Notes: a model not told the origin generated them from the sequence alone. Positions 16,408 to 26,253 are shown, counted from the first letter of the stretch. The stretch: DNA of 64,000 nucleotides from Bryobacteraceae bacterium (GCA_041394945.1 JAWKHH010000003.1:682001-746000); one strand, 5' to 3'. Translations and numbers: made by a program.

Positions 16408-18711
16408 TCAGCTTACCAGTTGAAGTGGAGGCGTTTCCCGTCCGCTCGCCGTCAAGGGCACCTCCACCGTGAAGGTGGCGCCGAGTCCGGGCTGGCTCGA
16501 GACGCGGATGACGCCGCCCATCAGAGTGACGATCTGCCGGCAGATGGAGAGGCCGAGTCCGGTGCCTCCGAAACGGCGCGTCATGGAGGAGTCGGCCTGC
16601 GTAAAGGGCTCGAAGACCCGGTCGATCGCCTGTGGCGCGATCCCGATGCCGGTATCGGTGACGGCGATGACCACTCTCCCGTCGCGCTCGGCCGCCTCCA
16701 ACCGGATGCAGCCACGTTCGGTAAACTTCAGTGCGTTCGAGAGCAGATTGTTGATCACCTGGCGCAGCCGCGTGGGATCGCCGCGGTGCGGTGCGCCGTT
16801 CAACCCGGCGATGATGCATTCGAATGCGAGCCCTTTGAGGCGCGCATTGGCGGACGCCACCGACGCGCATTCCTCCACCAGGGCGCGAAGATCGAACGGC
16901 ACCCACTCGAGGCGCATCCGCTCCGCTTCGAGTTTCGAGAAATCGAGGATGTCGTTGATCACGCGCAGGAGCATCGCTCCGGAAAGCTCGGCAAGGCGCG
17001 CGTACTCCGTCTGTTCCTCATCGAGCGTTGTGGTCTGCAGGAGGCTGATCATGCCGGTGACGCCGTTCAACGGCGTCCGGAGCTCATGGCTGATGTTGGC
17101 GAGAAAGGCCGATTTCGCCGCCGATGCGGCGAGCGCCTCGTCGCGAGCCTCGCGGAGCGTGCGCTCGAGGTGCTTGGCCCCGCTGATATCGGTGAAGATG
17201 GCCACGCAGCCGATCGACGTGTTTCGATCGTTGACGATCTGGCTAACCCGAGCCTGGATCTCGAGAATGCGCCCATCCTTACAGCGCATCGCCAGTTCAC
17301 GCGTCTCGCCCGTCGAACCGGCATACAGCCGGGGGCGGCCGGCGCCTTCCGAAGCGCGATGGCCACCCGGACGCTCCGGCCCGGCGCGCTCCGCTACCAG
17401 CGCGTCTGGACCGCCAAGAGCCCTGCACTCGTCAATCGAATATCCAAACCGCTGCTCAAACGCGGGATTGTGGTAGACATAGCCGCCTCGGCCGTCCCAG
17501 ACCGATATGCCCTCGCTGACGCTATCAAGCGCCCGGCGCATCCGAAACGCCGCGTCGTGCATTTCGAGCCCGCCGAACAGCGGCCGGGTGATTCCCAAAT
17601 AGTGCGCGATCTCGCCGTCGTCGCCGTGAATCGGTTCGAGATCCACTTCCAACCAGTGCCGGCTGCCGGCGCGATCGACAATCGGCGCCTCGAAACGAAT
17701 CGCCCGTTGAGTAATCAGAGACTCACGGGCCTCGGCCAGTTGCGCCGCGCTCGCCTCAGGTCCAAGTAGAAGGGCGAAAGAGTCGCTACCGGCCAACTGC
17801 TCGTGGCTGTATCCGGTTAGATTGACGATGGATTCGTTCACCCAAAGGATTCGGCCGCCGCTGTCGAGAATCAGGAATCCGTCTGTGGTCCGGTTCGCAA
17901 TCGAGATGAGATTACGCGCATCGGCCTCCCTCCGCTTGGCTGAAGCCATGCTCTCGGCCGCCTGAGAAAGGGCGGCCAGCCGGGTCCACGCCAGAAAATG
18001 AACCAGCATCACCAGCAGCAGGGTGGCCGCCATTCCTCCCGCCAACACCGAGATGCCATGCCTGACCGCCATCTCTGGCGCCGCCGACTCCAGCGCGCAC
18101 GCGCCCCCAGGTCCGATCGCGACGTGTAGCGCCGCCGGCTCTTGCCCTGTCCGCGGCGGCCCGCAACGGATCTCCCAGCTCTCGGCATCTCCGCCGCCCG
18201 CCGCAAGATCGGCGAGATCTTTCGCCTGAACCACCGACACGGTTCGCATGGCTCCACCGTCCTGCCGGATCGATATCAGCCAACCGTCGCGGGTTACCTC
18301 AGCGCGGCCCGCCGGGATCGGCGGCGCCTCGGCGCCCTCCGGATACCAGTAGGCGGCGCGGCCTTCCTTGTCGAACACACCGAAGGCGGCGAGCCCGGAA
18401 ATGCGCCGCGAGTTAATCGCTTCCGCATAGCGGTTCCATACGTCTTGGGTGATCGGGGGATCCGTTAGTTTCGCCAGTTCGAGATGAACGGCTCCCAGTG
18501 CGGTCGACCAGCCTTCGGCGGCACGCGCCACTCGCGCTAGCCGGTGTCGCTGGGCAAGCTCCGCCCGCGCCCTCTCCTTACCGATTTCCTGCCGCCACTG
18601 AAGCGCCGTCACCACCAAAGCCACCAGCAGGACGGCTAGTGAGATCCGGTACGGTTTCCACACCGTACGCGTGAGCATGGAGGTTCCCGACGCCGGCCCA
18701 TTTGGGTTCAT
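16408..18711 (-). CDS. Membrane sensor histidine kinase with two PAS domains
   Basis: 767 residues. Two membrane helices (about 20-38 and 218-240) enclose a periplasmic sensor; two PAS domains follow (about 275-395 and 405-525; GRILWVNESIVNLTGYS and YVYHNPAFEQRFGYS). HisKA contains FLANISHELRTPLNG with the phosphoacceptor His, and the ATPase domain has NLLSNALKFTE, DTGIGIAP and GGTGLGLSI. No receiver or Hpt domain is fused, although this HisKA type is usual in hybrid kinases. No dedicated response regulator sits next to it except the LytTR gene 30 bases upstream on the same strand, which is more naturally paired with the LytS-like kinase. Confidence 0.9.
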   Translation of the reverse strand: MNPNGPASGTSMLTRTVWKPYRISLAVLLVALVVTALQWRQEIGKERARAELAQRHRLARVARAAEGWSTALGAVHLELAKLTDPPITQDVWNRYAEAINSRRISGLAAFGVFDKEGRAAYWYPEGAEAPPIPAGRAEVTRDGWLISIRQDGGAMRTVSVVQAKDLADLAAGGGDAESWEIRCGPPRTGQEPAALHVAIGPGGACALESAAPEMAVRHGISVLAGGMAATLLLVMLVHFLAWTRLAALSQAAESMASAKRREADARNLISIANRTTDGFLILDSGGRILWVNESIVNLTGYSHEQLAGSDSFALLLGPEASAAQLAEARESLITQRAIRFEAPIVDRAGSRHWLEVDLEPIHGDDGEIAHYLGITRPLFGGLEMHDAAFRMRRALDSVSEGISVWDGRGGYVYHNPAFEQRFGYSIDECRALGGPDALVAERAGPERPGGHRASEGAGRPRLYAGSTGETRELAMRCKDGRILEIQARVSQIVNDRNTSIGCVAIFTDISGAKHLERTLREARDEALAASAAKSAFLANISHELRTPLNGVTGMISLLQTTTLDEEQTEYARLAELSGAMLLRVINDILDFSKLEAERMRLEWVPFDLRALVEECASVASANARLKGLAFECIIAGLNGAPHRGDPTRLRQVINNLLSNALKFTERGCIRLEAAERDGRVVIAVTDTGIGIAPQAIDRVFEPFTQADSSMTRRFGGTGLGLSICRQIVTLMGGVIRVSSQPGLGATFTVEVPLTASGRETPPLQLVS

Positions 18712-18728
18712 CGCGGAAACGCAACTGT

Positions 18729-18734
18729 ATTATA
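18729..18734 (-). promoter_or_regulatory. Candidate -10 box upstream of the PAS kinase
   Basis: The minus strand reads TATAAT within CTGTATAATACAG, a 13-base palindrome, 17 bases before the kinase ATG. No good -35 is at the proper distance. It would give the kinase its own promoter, separate from the LytTR gene. Confidence 0.35.
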
Positions 18735-18741
18735 CAGATTT

Positions 18742-19515
18742 CTAGAGCGAGGATTTCAGCAGAACACCGCGCAGTTTGTCGCGGTAGCTCCTCGACAACG
18801 TCAGTTTCGCGCCGCTGTGCAGAATCACCTGATAGTCACCGCGAAACCACGGCTGCATCTCCTTCACGCGATCGAGATTCACAATCGTGGAACGGTGGAT
18901 CCGCAGGAATCGGTTCGGATCCAGTCTCTTCTCGAACGAATTCATCGTCTCGCGCACGACATGCGTTTCCCCGCCGCAGTGAAGGCACACATAATTGTCA
19001 GCCGCCTCAATCCAATCAATCGACTCGGTTTTGATCAGCGTCACGTGGCCGCCGGACCGGATCGCGATTCGCCCGGCGTTGGGCCGCTGGGCATCCAGGT
19101 TCTCGATCAGCTCGAGCAGACGGCTGTTGGTCTCGCCGGACCGGATCAACGCCACCTGATCCTTAGCCCGCTTCAGCACCTCGTAAAAACGTTTACGGTC
19201 GAACGGCTTGAGCAGGTAGTCAAAAGCGTGGACTTCAAACGCCTTGAGCGCGTATGCGTCGTATGCGGTTACGAAGATGACCACCGGAAACCGGTCGCGG
19301 TCCACCGCTTCGAGGACACCGAAGCCGTCGAGCCCTGGCATCTGTATATCGAGGAACAGCAGTTGCGGCAGATTCTGTCGCATCGCCTCCACCGCCTCCG
19401 TCCCGCTGTCGCATTCGCCGATGATCTCGATATCCGCATCCAGCGTGAGCAGGCGCCGGATCCGATTGCGAGCGAGGCGCTCGTCGTCGGCGATGAGGGC
19501 GCTAATGCCCGGCAT
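18742..19515 (-). CDS. LytTR-family response regulator
   Basis: 257 residues from the ATG at 19515. Receiver domain with acidic pocket ADDE (9-12) and phosphoacceptor Asp56 in FLDIQMPGLDG, then FVTAYDAYALKAF and the Lys of LLKPFD. The C-terminal LytTR DNA-binding domain (about 150-250) has WIEAADNYVCLH, RFLRIHRSTIVNLDRV and KLTLSRSYRDKL. It overlaps the end of the LytS-like kinase gene by 14 bases, so the two are a translationally coupled two-component system. Upstream in-frame codons to 19761 overlap the kinase and were excluded. Confidence 0.92.
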   Translation of the reverse strand: MPGISALIADDERLARNRIRRLLTLDADIEIIGECDSGTEAVEAMRQNLPQLLFLDIQMPGLDGFGVLEAVDRDRFPVVIFVTAYDAYALKAFEVHAFDYLLKPFDRKRFYEVLKRAKDQVALIRSGETNSRLLELIENLDAQRPNAGRIAIRSGGHVTLIKTESIDWIEAADNYVCLHCGGETHVVRETMNSFEKRLDPNRFLRIHRSTIVNLDRVKEMQPWFRGDYQVILHSGAKLTLSRSYRDKLRGVLLKSSL

Positions 19516-20662
19516 AGGCCGCCTCTCTACGAACCTGATCGCCGGCCGGCCGTTCCGGAGCGCTGCGGTATGGAAGCTCGATTCGGGCCTCGGCGCCACC
19601 GCCGGAGGCGTTGAAGAGCGTAAAGCGGGACGCCTCCCCGTGGAGATGTTGCAGCCGGCCCCGAACCGAGCGCAAGCCGACGCCCTCTCGGGACTCCGCG
19701 TCCGGCGGCACTCCGCATCCATCGTCCCGCACGACGAGCTCCAGCCCGGGTGAGCCGTCACGGCCCCGAGTGAGTGCGGACCGGATCGTCACGCTCCCGC
19801 CCCCGAGCCGCCGGGCGAAACCGTGGCGGATCGCGTTCTCCACCAGCGGCTGGAGAATCATGGCGGGCACGAGCGCATCCCGGGTTTCGGGAACGATCTC
19901 GAAGCGAGTGATGAGCCGGTCGTCGAAACGGGTCCGTTCGATTTCAAGAAAGATCTCGAGAAACGCCAGCTCTTCCTCGAGCGGCACTTCCGCGGCGTTG
20001 GCGGAATCGAGCGACCGCCTGAGCAACTCACTGAGCCCCGCGATCATGCGTTCGGCGGCGAGCGGATCCGAATGCACCAGTTCGGAAATCCCGTGCAGCG
20101 TATTGAACAGGAAGTGCGGCTGGAGTTGGGCGCGGAGAGCATGAAGCTGCGCCTGCACCAGTTGCGTCTGCAATCTCGCCGACTCCACTTCGGACTCCCT
20201 GAACCTGCTGTAAAAACCCGCCGCGAGTATCGCCAGCACGATGCCCCAATACAGCACGAAGCCCAGGTCGAAAGCAGCCGCGATGGATTGCAGGACCCGG
20301 TTGGCCGTGACGCCTTTCGTGATCCAGGACGGCGTCATCACGCCGTTCGTCAGGTCCCATTGCAGCTTCATGACCGTCGTGAACACGGCTCCGGCGAGAA
20401 TATGAAGTCCGATTCGGCTGATCGCGCCATGGCGGTCGATCGGATAGCGTTTGGCGAGCCACACGATGGCGGGAGTCAGCGCCGCGCCGAGCCAGGCGTA
20501 AGCGAACTCGGATTGGAGTGCGTCCGGCCAGGACCAGGGCTTTTCGGAAATCGAGGTCCGGTAGACGACCTGAGCGGCCGAGTAGATGGCCTCCACCGTC
20601 CAGAAGGCGACGATCAGCCCGGCGGTTCTGGACCGGCTGGCAATAGATTGGTTCCCTGGCAT
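19502..20662 (-). CDS. LytS/YehU-type sensor histidine kinase
   Basis: 386 residues. The N-terminal half has about four membrane helices (roughly 12-30, 55-72, 82-100, 125-148). LQPHFLFNTLHGISELV is the phosphoacceptor motif of the His_kinase family; LQPLVENAIRHG and VRDDGCGVPP are the ATPase boxes, and GLRSVRGRLQHLHG is the closing block. It should phosphorylate the LytTR regulator that overlaps its 3' end. Confidence 0.92.
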   Translation of the reverse strand: MPGNQSIASRSRTAGLIVAFWTVEAIYSAAQVVYRTSISEKPWSWPDALQSEFAYAWLGAALTPAIVWLAKRYPIDRHGAISRIGLHILAGAVFTTVMKLQWDLTNGVMTPSWITKGVTANRVLQSIAAAFDLGFVLYWGIVLAILAAGFYSRFRESEVESARLQTQLVQAQLHALRAQLQPHFLFNTLHGISELVHSDPLAAERMIAGLSELLRRSLDSANAAEVPLEEELAFLEIFLEIERTRFDDRLITRFEIVPETRDALVPAMILQPLVENAIRHGFARRLGGGSVTIRSALTRGRDGSPGLELVVRDDGCGVPPDAESREGVGLRSVRGRLQHLHGEASRFTLFNASGGGAEARIELPYRSAPERPAGDQVRREAAYAGH

Positions 20663-20833
20663 TCCGTCTGCTTTGACGCCGTTGGCGCTTCTAAGCTTAG
20701 ACGGATCAAATGGAAAACCGTTCGGAAAAGTTGCTCGGGTTAACCCCAGGCGAGATGGGATTGACCCCTCGCCCGTCTCGATTCACCACGGATTCCGCCG
20801 GCATGCGGTCGGAAAGCCTCCACGTGGCGCTAG

Positions 20834-23404
20834 CTAGCCGTTGACCACCCGCCGCCGCGTGATCCCGAGTTCGAGTTGCGTGTTCTTGCGGCTGCGGCGC
20901 GTCTGGTACATGCGCTCTCGGGCCGCGGTAACGCTGTCGGCGAAGCTCTCACCGTTCACTTCGAGACCACCCCAACTGAACATGATCGAGAGGCTGCCGA
21001 GGGAACGGAGTTGGAAGTCCCAGAGTTTTTCCGACACCTGGAACAGTCTCCGCTGCGCGGCGGATCCAGTCTCGCCGGGGTAGAGAAGGATGAATTCGTC
21101 TTCGGCGAAACGCGCCGCGAAGTCCTGAGGACCGAGCATCGAATCGATCATCCGGTTCAGCGCGACCAGCGAGTCGGAACCTGCGGAGTCGGTGAGTTTG
21201 TCCCGGAGGTTGCCGTAGTCATTGATCCCGACGGCGACCGCCACTCCACGGAACGGCGACTGAGTCTCGATGAGCCGGGTCAGAGTCTCGGCCGGATGCA
21301 GGCCCGCCGGCAGGGCAGCGCCGTCAGGTTCAAGGGCTGGATCTTGGGCTTTCTCCGGGAAGGAAGCCTTGTCGGCCGGTTCGCCGAGTCCGGCAGTCGA
21401 ATCCGAGAACGCGAAATCCCCTGACGGTGCGTTGAACAGGGCAGCGACATCGGCGTCTTCGATCTGAACACTCGCCGGTTCAGCGGCGACGCTTTCGATC
21501 GGTTCGGCAGGAGCCGGCTGCTCGTCGGGGATACCACCCGCGATGTCTTCGTCAATGGCGCTATCGCCCGTGTTGAGCCAGGACCAGTCGTGACTCGTAT
21601 CGATGCTCTGACTTCCCCACTGTGGCGAGCCCGCATCGGAGGCCGTCGCGGCCTCTTCCCCGATCGTTGCGAAGTCGATTTCGGACTGCTCTCCCGACGC
21701 CTGCGGCTCGGCGGCGTAGCTCCACTCGGCCAGCGGCTCCCCGGCCGGGATCGGCTCGGAGACTTCCGCCTCGGCCGCGGCTGGCGTTTCCTCCGTTGGA
21801 GTTGCCGGCTCGGCGCTCGTCTCAGGCTCGGCGAAGGAAGCACGCTCGAAGGACTGGGGCGGCTCGACGCGCACAGGCTCGCCCAGCCCAAAGTCGAGAT
21901 CGAACACGGTACCGCTCGGCGCGCGCGCGCCGGACGGGCTGGAGATAGGCTCCGCGGCCAGTTCTGGCTTGGAATCGTCCGCACCCGAAAAGATCTCGTT
22001 GGCGGTGTTGTGGAACGTCAGTTCGTCCTGCTCCTGGTCAGCGCCTTCCGAATCGTCCTTCGGCAGGCTCATGGTCCAGGAGATTTCGTCCTCGCGGGCG
22101 TAATCCTCGGAAGCACTGGTCGCCAAGGCGCTCCAGGCATCGGTCTCCACCGTTCCCCGGGAGATCACCTCGCTACTCTTGCGCAACGCTGCGTCCAGTT
22201 CCCGCGCGACCGCCTCGGTCTCGATCTCGCTCGGCGCGTCAACTTCGACCGGAGACTCGACCGATATTTCGGCCGCGGGCTCGGGCATCTCGTTCACCGG
22301 CTTGGAAACCACTGCTTCGGGCGACGTCGCCCACGCATCCTGCCAATCCGTGAACTGGCGGCCATCGCTCGACGCAATGATTGGCTCCGCGGACTCCGGC
22401 TCGGCCAGTTCGGCCCCCGGCTCCGGCGCACTCTCGGGCGCCTCGACGCTCTCTGGCGCCTCGACGTCGCGCGCCTCCACCATCGGCGCCAACTCCGCCT
22501 CCGGCTCCGGCTCGTTGCCGATCACCGCCGCCTCGACGACAGGTTCACCAACCCTCCCCGCCGCATTTGCCGCTGTGGAGAGCTCGTCCCCATCAATGCT
22601 GAATTCCCATTCGGACTCCGCCTCGGTCGCCTCGCCTTCACCGGCCGGCGACGGCACGACGAAAGGGCGCGCCGGCCTCGCCACTTCACCCGTTTCCCGG
22701 ATCGGCGTCGCTTCCCGGGCTGCGGCCACTGGCGCGGCTTCCATCGGCGTCACGGCCGCCCTTCCGGGCTGCCGCTCCGCCTCTGGCTCCAGCCGGGCCG
22801 CAGGCTGAGCTGTATCAGTGGTCTCCGCCGGCGGAACGCCGCCCCGCTGCGCCGCCTCATGCCGCGCGCGAATACGCGCCGCCCGGCCCGCCAACTGCTC
22901 GAGTTCTTCCTTCGACGCCCAACTCGTCGCGCGCGCCGCCGCCTTCACCTCGTCGTAGCGCTTGCGGCCGATCGGCTGTTGCGGGGCGGAAAAAGCCGCC
23001 GCTTCGTCGACTTCCACCGGCTCCTGCGGCGCGGCCGTCTCCGCCGCGCGCACAGGCTCTTCCGCGCGCACCGGAGCCGGTTCAGCCGCCGGCCGCTCCG
23101 GTTGCGTCGCTACAAACGGCGCTCCCGAGTCGGTCGCACGGCCGAGGTCCGGAAGACCTTCCGCCAAGCCTGGCTGCCTTGCAAGCGCAGCCAGTCCCTG
23201 CAGCCACGCCAGCGGCTGCGACAACCCGAGCTTGTCGCGTTCATCCTGCCGTGCGCGCAACTCGACGTTGCGCTGCTGCAAATGTTCGTTGTTTCCCTTC
23301 AGAAAGTCGCAGATGAGTGCTACGAAGAACACCGCCAGCACTACCGCTAAGCTGAGGAAAATAGTTGGCAAAATACCGAGTCCCATAGCCGTCCCTATTC
23401 TCAT
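20834..23404 (-). CDS. Membrane-anchored protein with long acidic disordered region and degenerate GGDEF domain
   Basis: 856 residues. One N-terminal membrane helix (about 9-32) and a short coiled coil (about 36-60) precede roughly 630 residues dominated by Ala, Glu, Pro and Ser with low complexity, probably disordered. The last 150 residues form a GGDEF-like domain (VAVAVGINDYGNLRDKL, RFAEDEFILLYPGE), but the active-site loop reads A-E-D-E-F (767-771) in place of GG(D/E)EF, so diguanylate cyclase activity is doubtful; it may bind c-di-GMP or GTP or serve as a scaffold. GGDEF membership is from pattern recognition. It is followed by a 171-base gap before the LytS gene. Confidence 0.75.
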   Translation of the reverse strand: MRIGTAMGLGILPTIFLSLAVVLAVFFVALICDFLKGNNEHLQQRNVELRARQDERDKLGLSQPLAWLQGLAALARQPGLAEGLPDLGRATDSGAPFVATQPERPAAEPAPVRAEEPVRAAETAAPQEPVEVDEAAAFSAPQQPIGRKRYDEVKAAARATSWASKEELEQLAGRAARIRARHEAAQRGGVPPAETTDTAQPAARLEPEAERQPGRAAVTPMEAAPVAAAREATPIRETGEVARPARPFVVPSPAGEGEATEAESEWEFSIDGDELSTAANAAGRVGEPVVEAAVIGNEPEPEAELAPMVEARDVEAPESVEAPESAPEPGAELAEPESAEPIIASSDGRQFTDWQDAWATSPEAVVSKPVNEMPEPAAEISVESPVEVDAPSEIETEAVARELDAALRKSSEVISRGTVETDAWSALATSASEDYAREDEISWTMSLPKDDSEGADQEQDELTFHNTANEIFSGADDSKPELAAEPISSPSGARAPSGTVFDLDFGLGEPVRVEPPQSFERASFAEPETSAEPATPTEETPAAAEAEVSEPIPAGEPLAEWSYAAEPQASGEQSEIDFATIGEEAATASDAGSPQWGSQSIDTSHDWSWLNTGDSAIDEDIAGGIPDEQPAPAEPIESVAAEPASVQIEDADVAALFNAPSGDFAFSDSTAGLGEPADKASFPEKAQDPALEPDGAALPAGLHPAETLTRLIETQSPFRGVAVAVGINDYGNLRDKLTDSAGSDSLVALNRMIDSMLGPQDFAARFAEDEFILLYPGETGSAAQRRLFQVSEKLWDFQLRSLGSLSIMFSWGGLEVNGESFADSVTAARERMYQTRRSRKNTQLELGITRRRVVNG

Positions 23405-23468
23405 CGTCGGTTCCGGTAGGAGAGATTAGGGCGTCCATCGGGAAAATGCCTCAAACCGACCCCGGTCT

Positions 23469-24275
23469 CTAGGGGACCCTACGTCCCGGAATACCTCGCC
23501 CGGGTAGGGGAAGTGGCTGACGCTGCGGCCTCGGCGTTGGACCTGAGCCCGCTCCCGCCGCCCTCCGCGTCATCCCGTCAAACGCGATCTCTTCCTCATT
23601 GAATACCAACGTACGATCCAGCACCATCTCGAGCGTCGACCCCCGCGCCAGCACCGCATCCGGTCCGCGCTGCAGAAGCACGCCCACAAGTCCCGCCGTC
23701 GCTCCGGCCGCCGCCCCGATCCCCGCGCCCATCCCCGTTCGCCCGGCCGCCGATCCCGCGATCGCCCCGATCGTCGTCCCGCCCGCCGCCGCCTCTCCCA
23801 CCGTCCTCGCATCGCCGCCTTTGTTCGAATCGCCCCTCACTTTTCCTTCCGTCCGGTCCAACTGCTCGGTCGCCTGCCCGTCGAGCGACCCGATCCGCGC
23901 TCGAAAATCCCGCGTCACGCCGTTCGGCAGGGTCATCGAGTCGAACCGCACAAACAGCTCGGCTCTCCCGCGCAGCCTCCCGGCGCGCTTCACGCTCGTT
24001 ACCGTCCCGGAAACGTAGCTGCCAGGAGGAATCACGATCCGGCCGTCCACCAGGATCGGAAAGACGCTCTCCAGGTAGACGCGATCGCCCTCGGCCGCCT
24101 GTTTCGTCGAGATGCTGTTAATCAGGCTCAGCGGAATCCGCGTTCCCGTGTCCACCTGATAAAGCTTGCCTTCGGACTCGGCGTTTGACTCCACGGGGGC
24201 CGATTCGACAGCCACCGCGGCGTCCTGGGCGAGCGCAGCGGCGCAGAGCAGAATCGCGAACATTGCGGGCTTCAT
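23469..24275 (-). CDS. Exported protein with beta-domain and glycine-zipper segment
   Basis: 268 residues: signal peptide (about 1-16), a beta-rich region YQVDTGTRIPLSLINSIST...VIPPGSYVSGTVTSVKRAGR that resembles the TrbI/VirB10-like outer-membrane fold, then a Gly/Ala-rich zipper (about 165-205, TTIGAIAGSAAGRTGMGAG) often seen in membrane-inserting proteins, and a Pro/Arg-rich tail. I cannot name it. Genes on both sides are on the same strand with small gaps. A solitary envelope protein is the best description. Confidence 0.7.
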   Translation of the reverse strand: MKPAMFAILLCAAALAQDAAVAVESAPVESNAESEGKLYQVDTGTRIPLSLINSISTKQAAEGDRVYLESVFPILVDGRIVIPPGSYVSGTVTSVKRAGRLRGRAELFVRFDSMTLPNGVTRDFRARIGSLDGQATEQLDRTEGKVRGDSNKGGDARTVGEAAAGGTTIGAIAGSAAGRTGMGAGIGAAAGATAGLVGVLLQRGPDAVLARGSTLEMVLDRTLVFNEEEIAFDGMTRRAAGAGSGPTPRPQRQPLPLPGRGIPGRRVP

Positions 24276-24337
24276 TCCGATATATCCCTCCTATCCAGGA
24301 TACGCCTCGTCGAAGAACCCGGTTTCTCCCGAGTTGG

Positions 24338-24583
24338 TTAACTCAAGGCGGCCAGTTCGCTCTCCAGATGCGCCAAGGCTGCTTGGAGCTGCGCCCGCCG
24401 TCGCGGGTCTACCGCGTTCTCCAAATCGGCCGCCACCCGCGATCGCGTCAGTTCCAGGCTCTCGCGCCGCACCTGCCGCTCCCGCTCTTCCGGTGACGCC
24501 GGTTGCTCGGCCCGCAGACGCCGTTCCGCCTCGCGCAACTCCTGTTGCGATTCGACGTCTTTCGATTCCCAGCCGCGCGCCAT
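24338..24583 (-). CDS. Small charged coiled-coil protein
   Basis: 81 residues from the ATG at 24583, 11 bases after the stop of the pectate-lyase-like gene. Almost entirely Arg/Glu/Ala/Leu/Gln with helical heptads (EAERRLRAEQ, ERQVRRESLELTRS); no signal peptide. The longer frame to 24907 overlaps the lyase and is unlikely. Function unknown; the gene may be translated from the lyase mRNA. Confidence 0.55.
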   Translation of the reverse strand: MARGWESKDVESQQELREAERRLRAEQPASPEERERQVRRESLELTRSRVAADLENAVDPRRRAQLQAALAHLESELAALS

Positions 24584-24594
24584 CGGCTGGCCGC

Positions 24595-26253
24595 CTACCG
24601 GCTCCCTTTTACAAACGCCGCCAGCGTAAGCAAGTTGCGCGCGAACGTCGATGTCCGGATGATATTCGCGCGCGGGGGCGTCGTGCCCTGGTACAGCACG
24701 ATGTCGTCGTTCTCGTTGATCTCGATCGGCCGGCCGTTGATCGTCAACAACATCGGGCGCGCCGCGAACACCGATATCACGCGGTCCGCCCGTCCGATCG
24801 AGCCCTCCTCGAGCCACGCCCCCCGATCGTCCATCGACGTGGCGATCTTCTTTACCGCGTCCCCGGCTACTTTCCGGTCGATCGGAGCCGCATCGCCGGA
24901 TTGCCACGGAGAAAGGCCATGGAGTTTGTCCGGGCGGCGGAGCGATTTCGGATCGGCCGCGCGCACCCGCTCGTATTCCCTGCGAATCTCGGGCAGGTCC
25001 GCCCCGCTCACCAGTACTCCGTAATGCGTGATCACGGACGCGTCGTCGTAGCTCAGTTCGTAGCCATCAATGCGCGCCGAACCGAGCTTGGCCGCGCGGA
25101 TCTGCGTACCCTTCGTGACATAGAGCGGCCGGTTCGTCTTCAGCTCGTAGAAGCGCGCCAGCGCCGGCGCGCCGCGCAGACGGCGACGATGCTCGGAGGG
25201 ATTCGCCGCCGGCGGCAGCACGGATTTCTCCAGCCACCCGAGCGCGCCACCCACCGGATCGAGAAACTTCCGGTCGCCCGTCTCGCGATAGAGCAGCATC
25301 AGCGTGCGAATAATGCCCTGAGACTCCCCCCCGGTCACCGAAGGCGGCTCGAAAAGACGCGCCCAGGCCGGGTGCATGTCCGCGTCGTACTGCTGCGCCC
25401 ACGCCGGCTGCGGCTCCGGCAACTGCGCCAGCAGCATGAACCCGCCGCCTTTCAACGCCGAATCCAAATATCGCCGCTCCCCATAGATGCGCGCCGCCTC
25501 GAGCATCATATCGATGTCGTCGGAGATCGAATTGTCGTTGAACGTATAGTATTCCTTGTAAATCTCCCCCGGCCATTTGCGGCTCCAACTCTCCGGATAG
25601 CTGGCTTTCTTCACCGGATGTCTGGCGGCGTCGGGGAACTTCGTGTACCGCTGCGGCCACGCGCCATTCGGGTACTGCGCCGAGATGAGATGATCGAGCG
25701 CGTACCGGGCCGCCTCGTGAATGGCCGCGTCCTTGAAATCGAGCGCCTTGTCCACCCGCATCAGCAGCCGCGTGGCCGCCTGCGTCACATTGTCGTCGAG
25801 CGTCGTCGGCGGCGCCGCCGGTAGCGATGCGCTCGCGCAGTCATATTCCTTGCGATACGGATACTTCTTACGCAGCGCCGGGTCGAACTCCACCAGGTAG
25901 TCCCATCCGCCGCTGCAGAGCTGACCCGCCACCAGCGCGTGCGCCGCGTTGCTCGCGGCGTCGAGATAGAATCGGTCACCTGTGGCGTCAAAGGCTTCGA
26001 GAAACGCCATTCCGGCCATCGGCGTCGCGTCCCGTTGCACCTCGATCTGCGTCAGTCCCTCTCCGTGCTCGGAACGGCCGTAGCTCAAGTCTTCGGCATA
26101 GTAGTAGTGATAGCCGCCGTGCGTGGCCACTTTCCCCGCGTAGAAGGCCGCCGCCCGCTTCATCGCCGCCAGCGCTTCGTCGCGGGAAAGGCCCTGCGCG
26201 GCCGCGATCCCGGCGGTGCACAACATCAGAGTGGAAAGGCGTTGCTTGAACAT
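24595..26253 (-). CDS. Secreted pectate-lyase-like (PL10-type) polysaccharide-degrading enzyme
   Basis: 552 residues with a signal peptide (MFKQRLSTLMLCTAGIAAAQ). SAQYPNGAWPQRY, FNDNSISDDIDMMLEA, HPAWARLFEPPSVTGGESQG and LMLLYRETGDRKFLDPV resemble the alpha/alpha toroid of family 10 pectate lyases, where a YPNGGWPQ-like block is typical. It should act on extracellular acidic polysaccharide, but the family is assigned by motif memory only. The region after about 380 is an extra beta-rich part. It could be a substrate of the type II system in the same window. Confidence 0.65.
   Translation of the reverse strand: MFKQRLSTLMLCTAGIAAAQGLSRDEALAAMKRAAAFYAGKVATHGGYHYYYAEDLSYGRSEHGEGLTQIEVQRDATPMAGMAFLEAFDATGDRFYLDAASNAAHALVAGQLCSGGWDYLVEFDPALRKKYPYRKEYDCASASLPAAPPTTLDDNVTQAATRLLMRVDKALDFKDAAIHEAARYALDHLISAQYPNGAWPQRYTKFPDAARHPVKKASYPESWSRKWPGEIYKEYYTFNDNSISDDIDMMLEAARIYGERRYLDSALKGGGFMLLAQLPEPQPAWAQQYDADMHPAWARLFEPPSVTGGESQGIIRTLMLLYRETGDRKFLDPVGGALGWLEKSVLPPAANPSEHRRRLRGAPALARFYELKTNRPLYVTKGTQIRAAKLGSARIDGYELSYDDASVITHYGVLVSGADLPEIRREYERVRAADPKSLRRPDKLHGLSPWQSGDAAPIDRKVAGDAVKKIATSMDDRGAWLEEGSIGRADRVISVFAARPMLLTINGRPIEINENDDIVLYQGTTPPRANIIRTSTFARNLLTLAAFVKGSR

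Noticed and set aside
20656..20670. Second sigma-54-like element TGGCATTCCGTCTGC on the plus strand
   Set aside because: GG and GC spacing fits, but it lies over the start of the LytS-like gene on the opposite strand and points at no plus-strand gene.
21590..23350. 586-residue open frame on the plus strand
   Set aside because: Antisense to the GGDEF-like gene; low-complexity Arg/Leu/Gly composition produced by the acidic repeats on the other strand.
24166..25824. 552-residue open frame on the plus strand
   Set aside because: Antisense to the pectate-lyase-like gene and the neighbouring exported protein; Arg-rich shadow.
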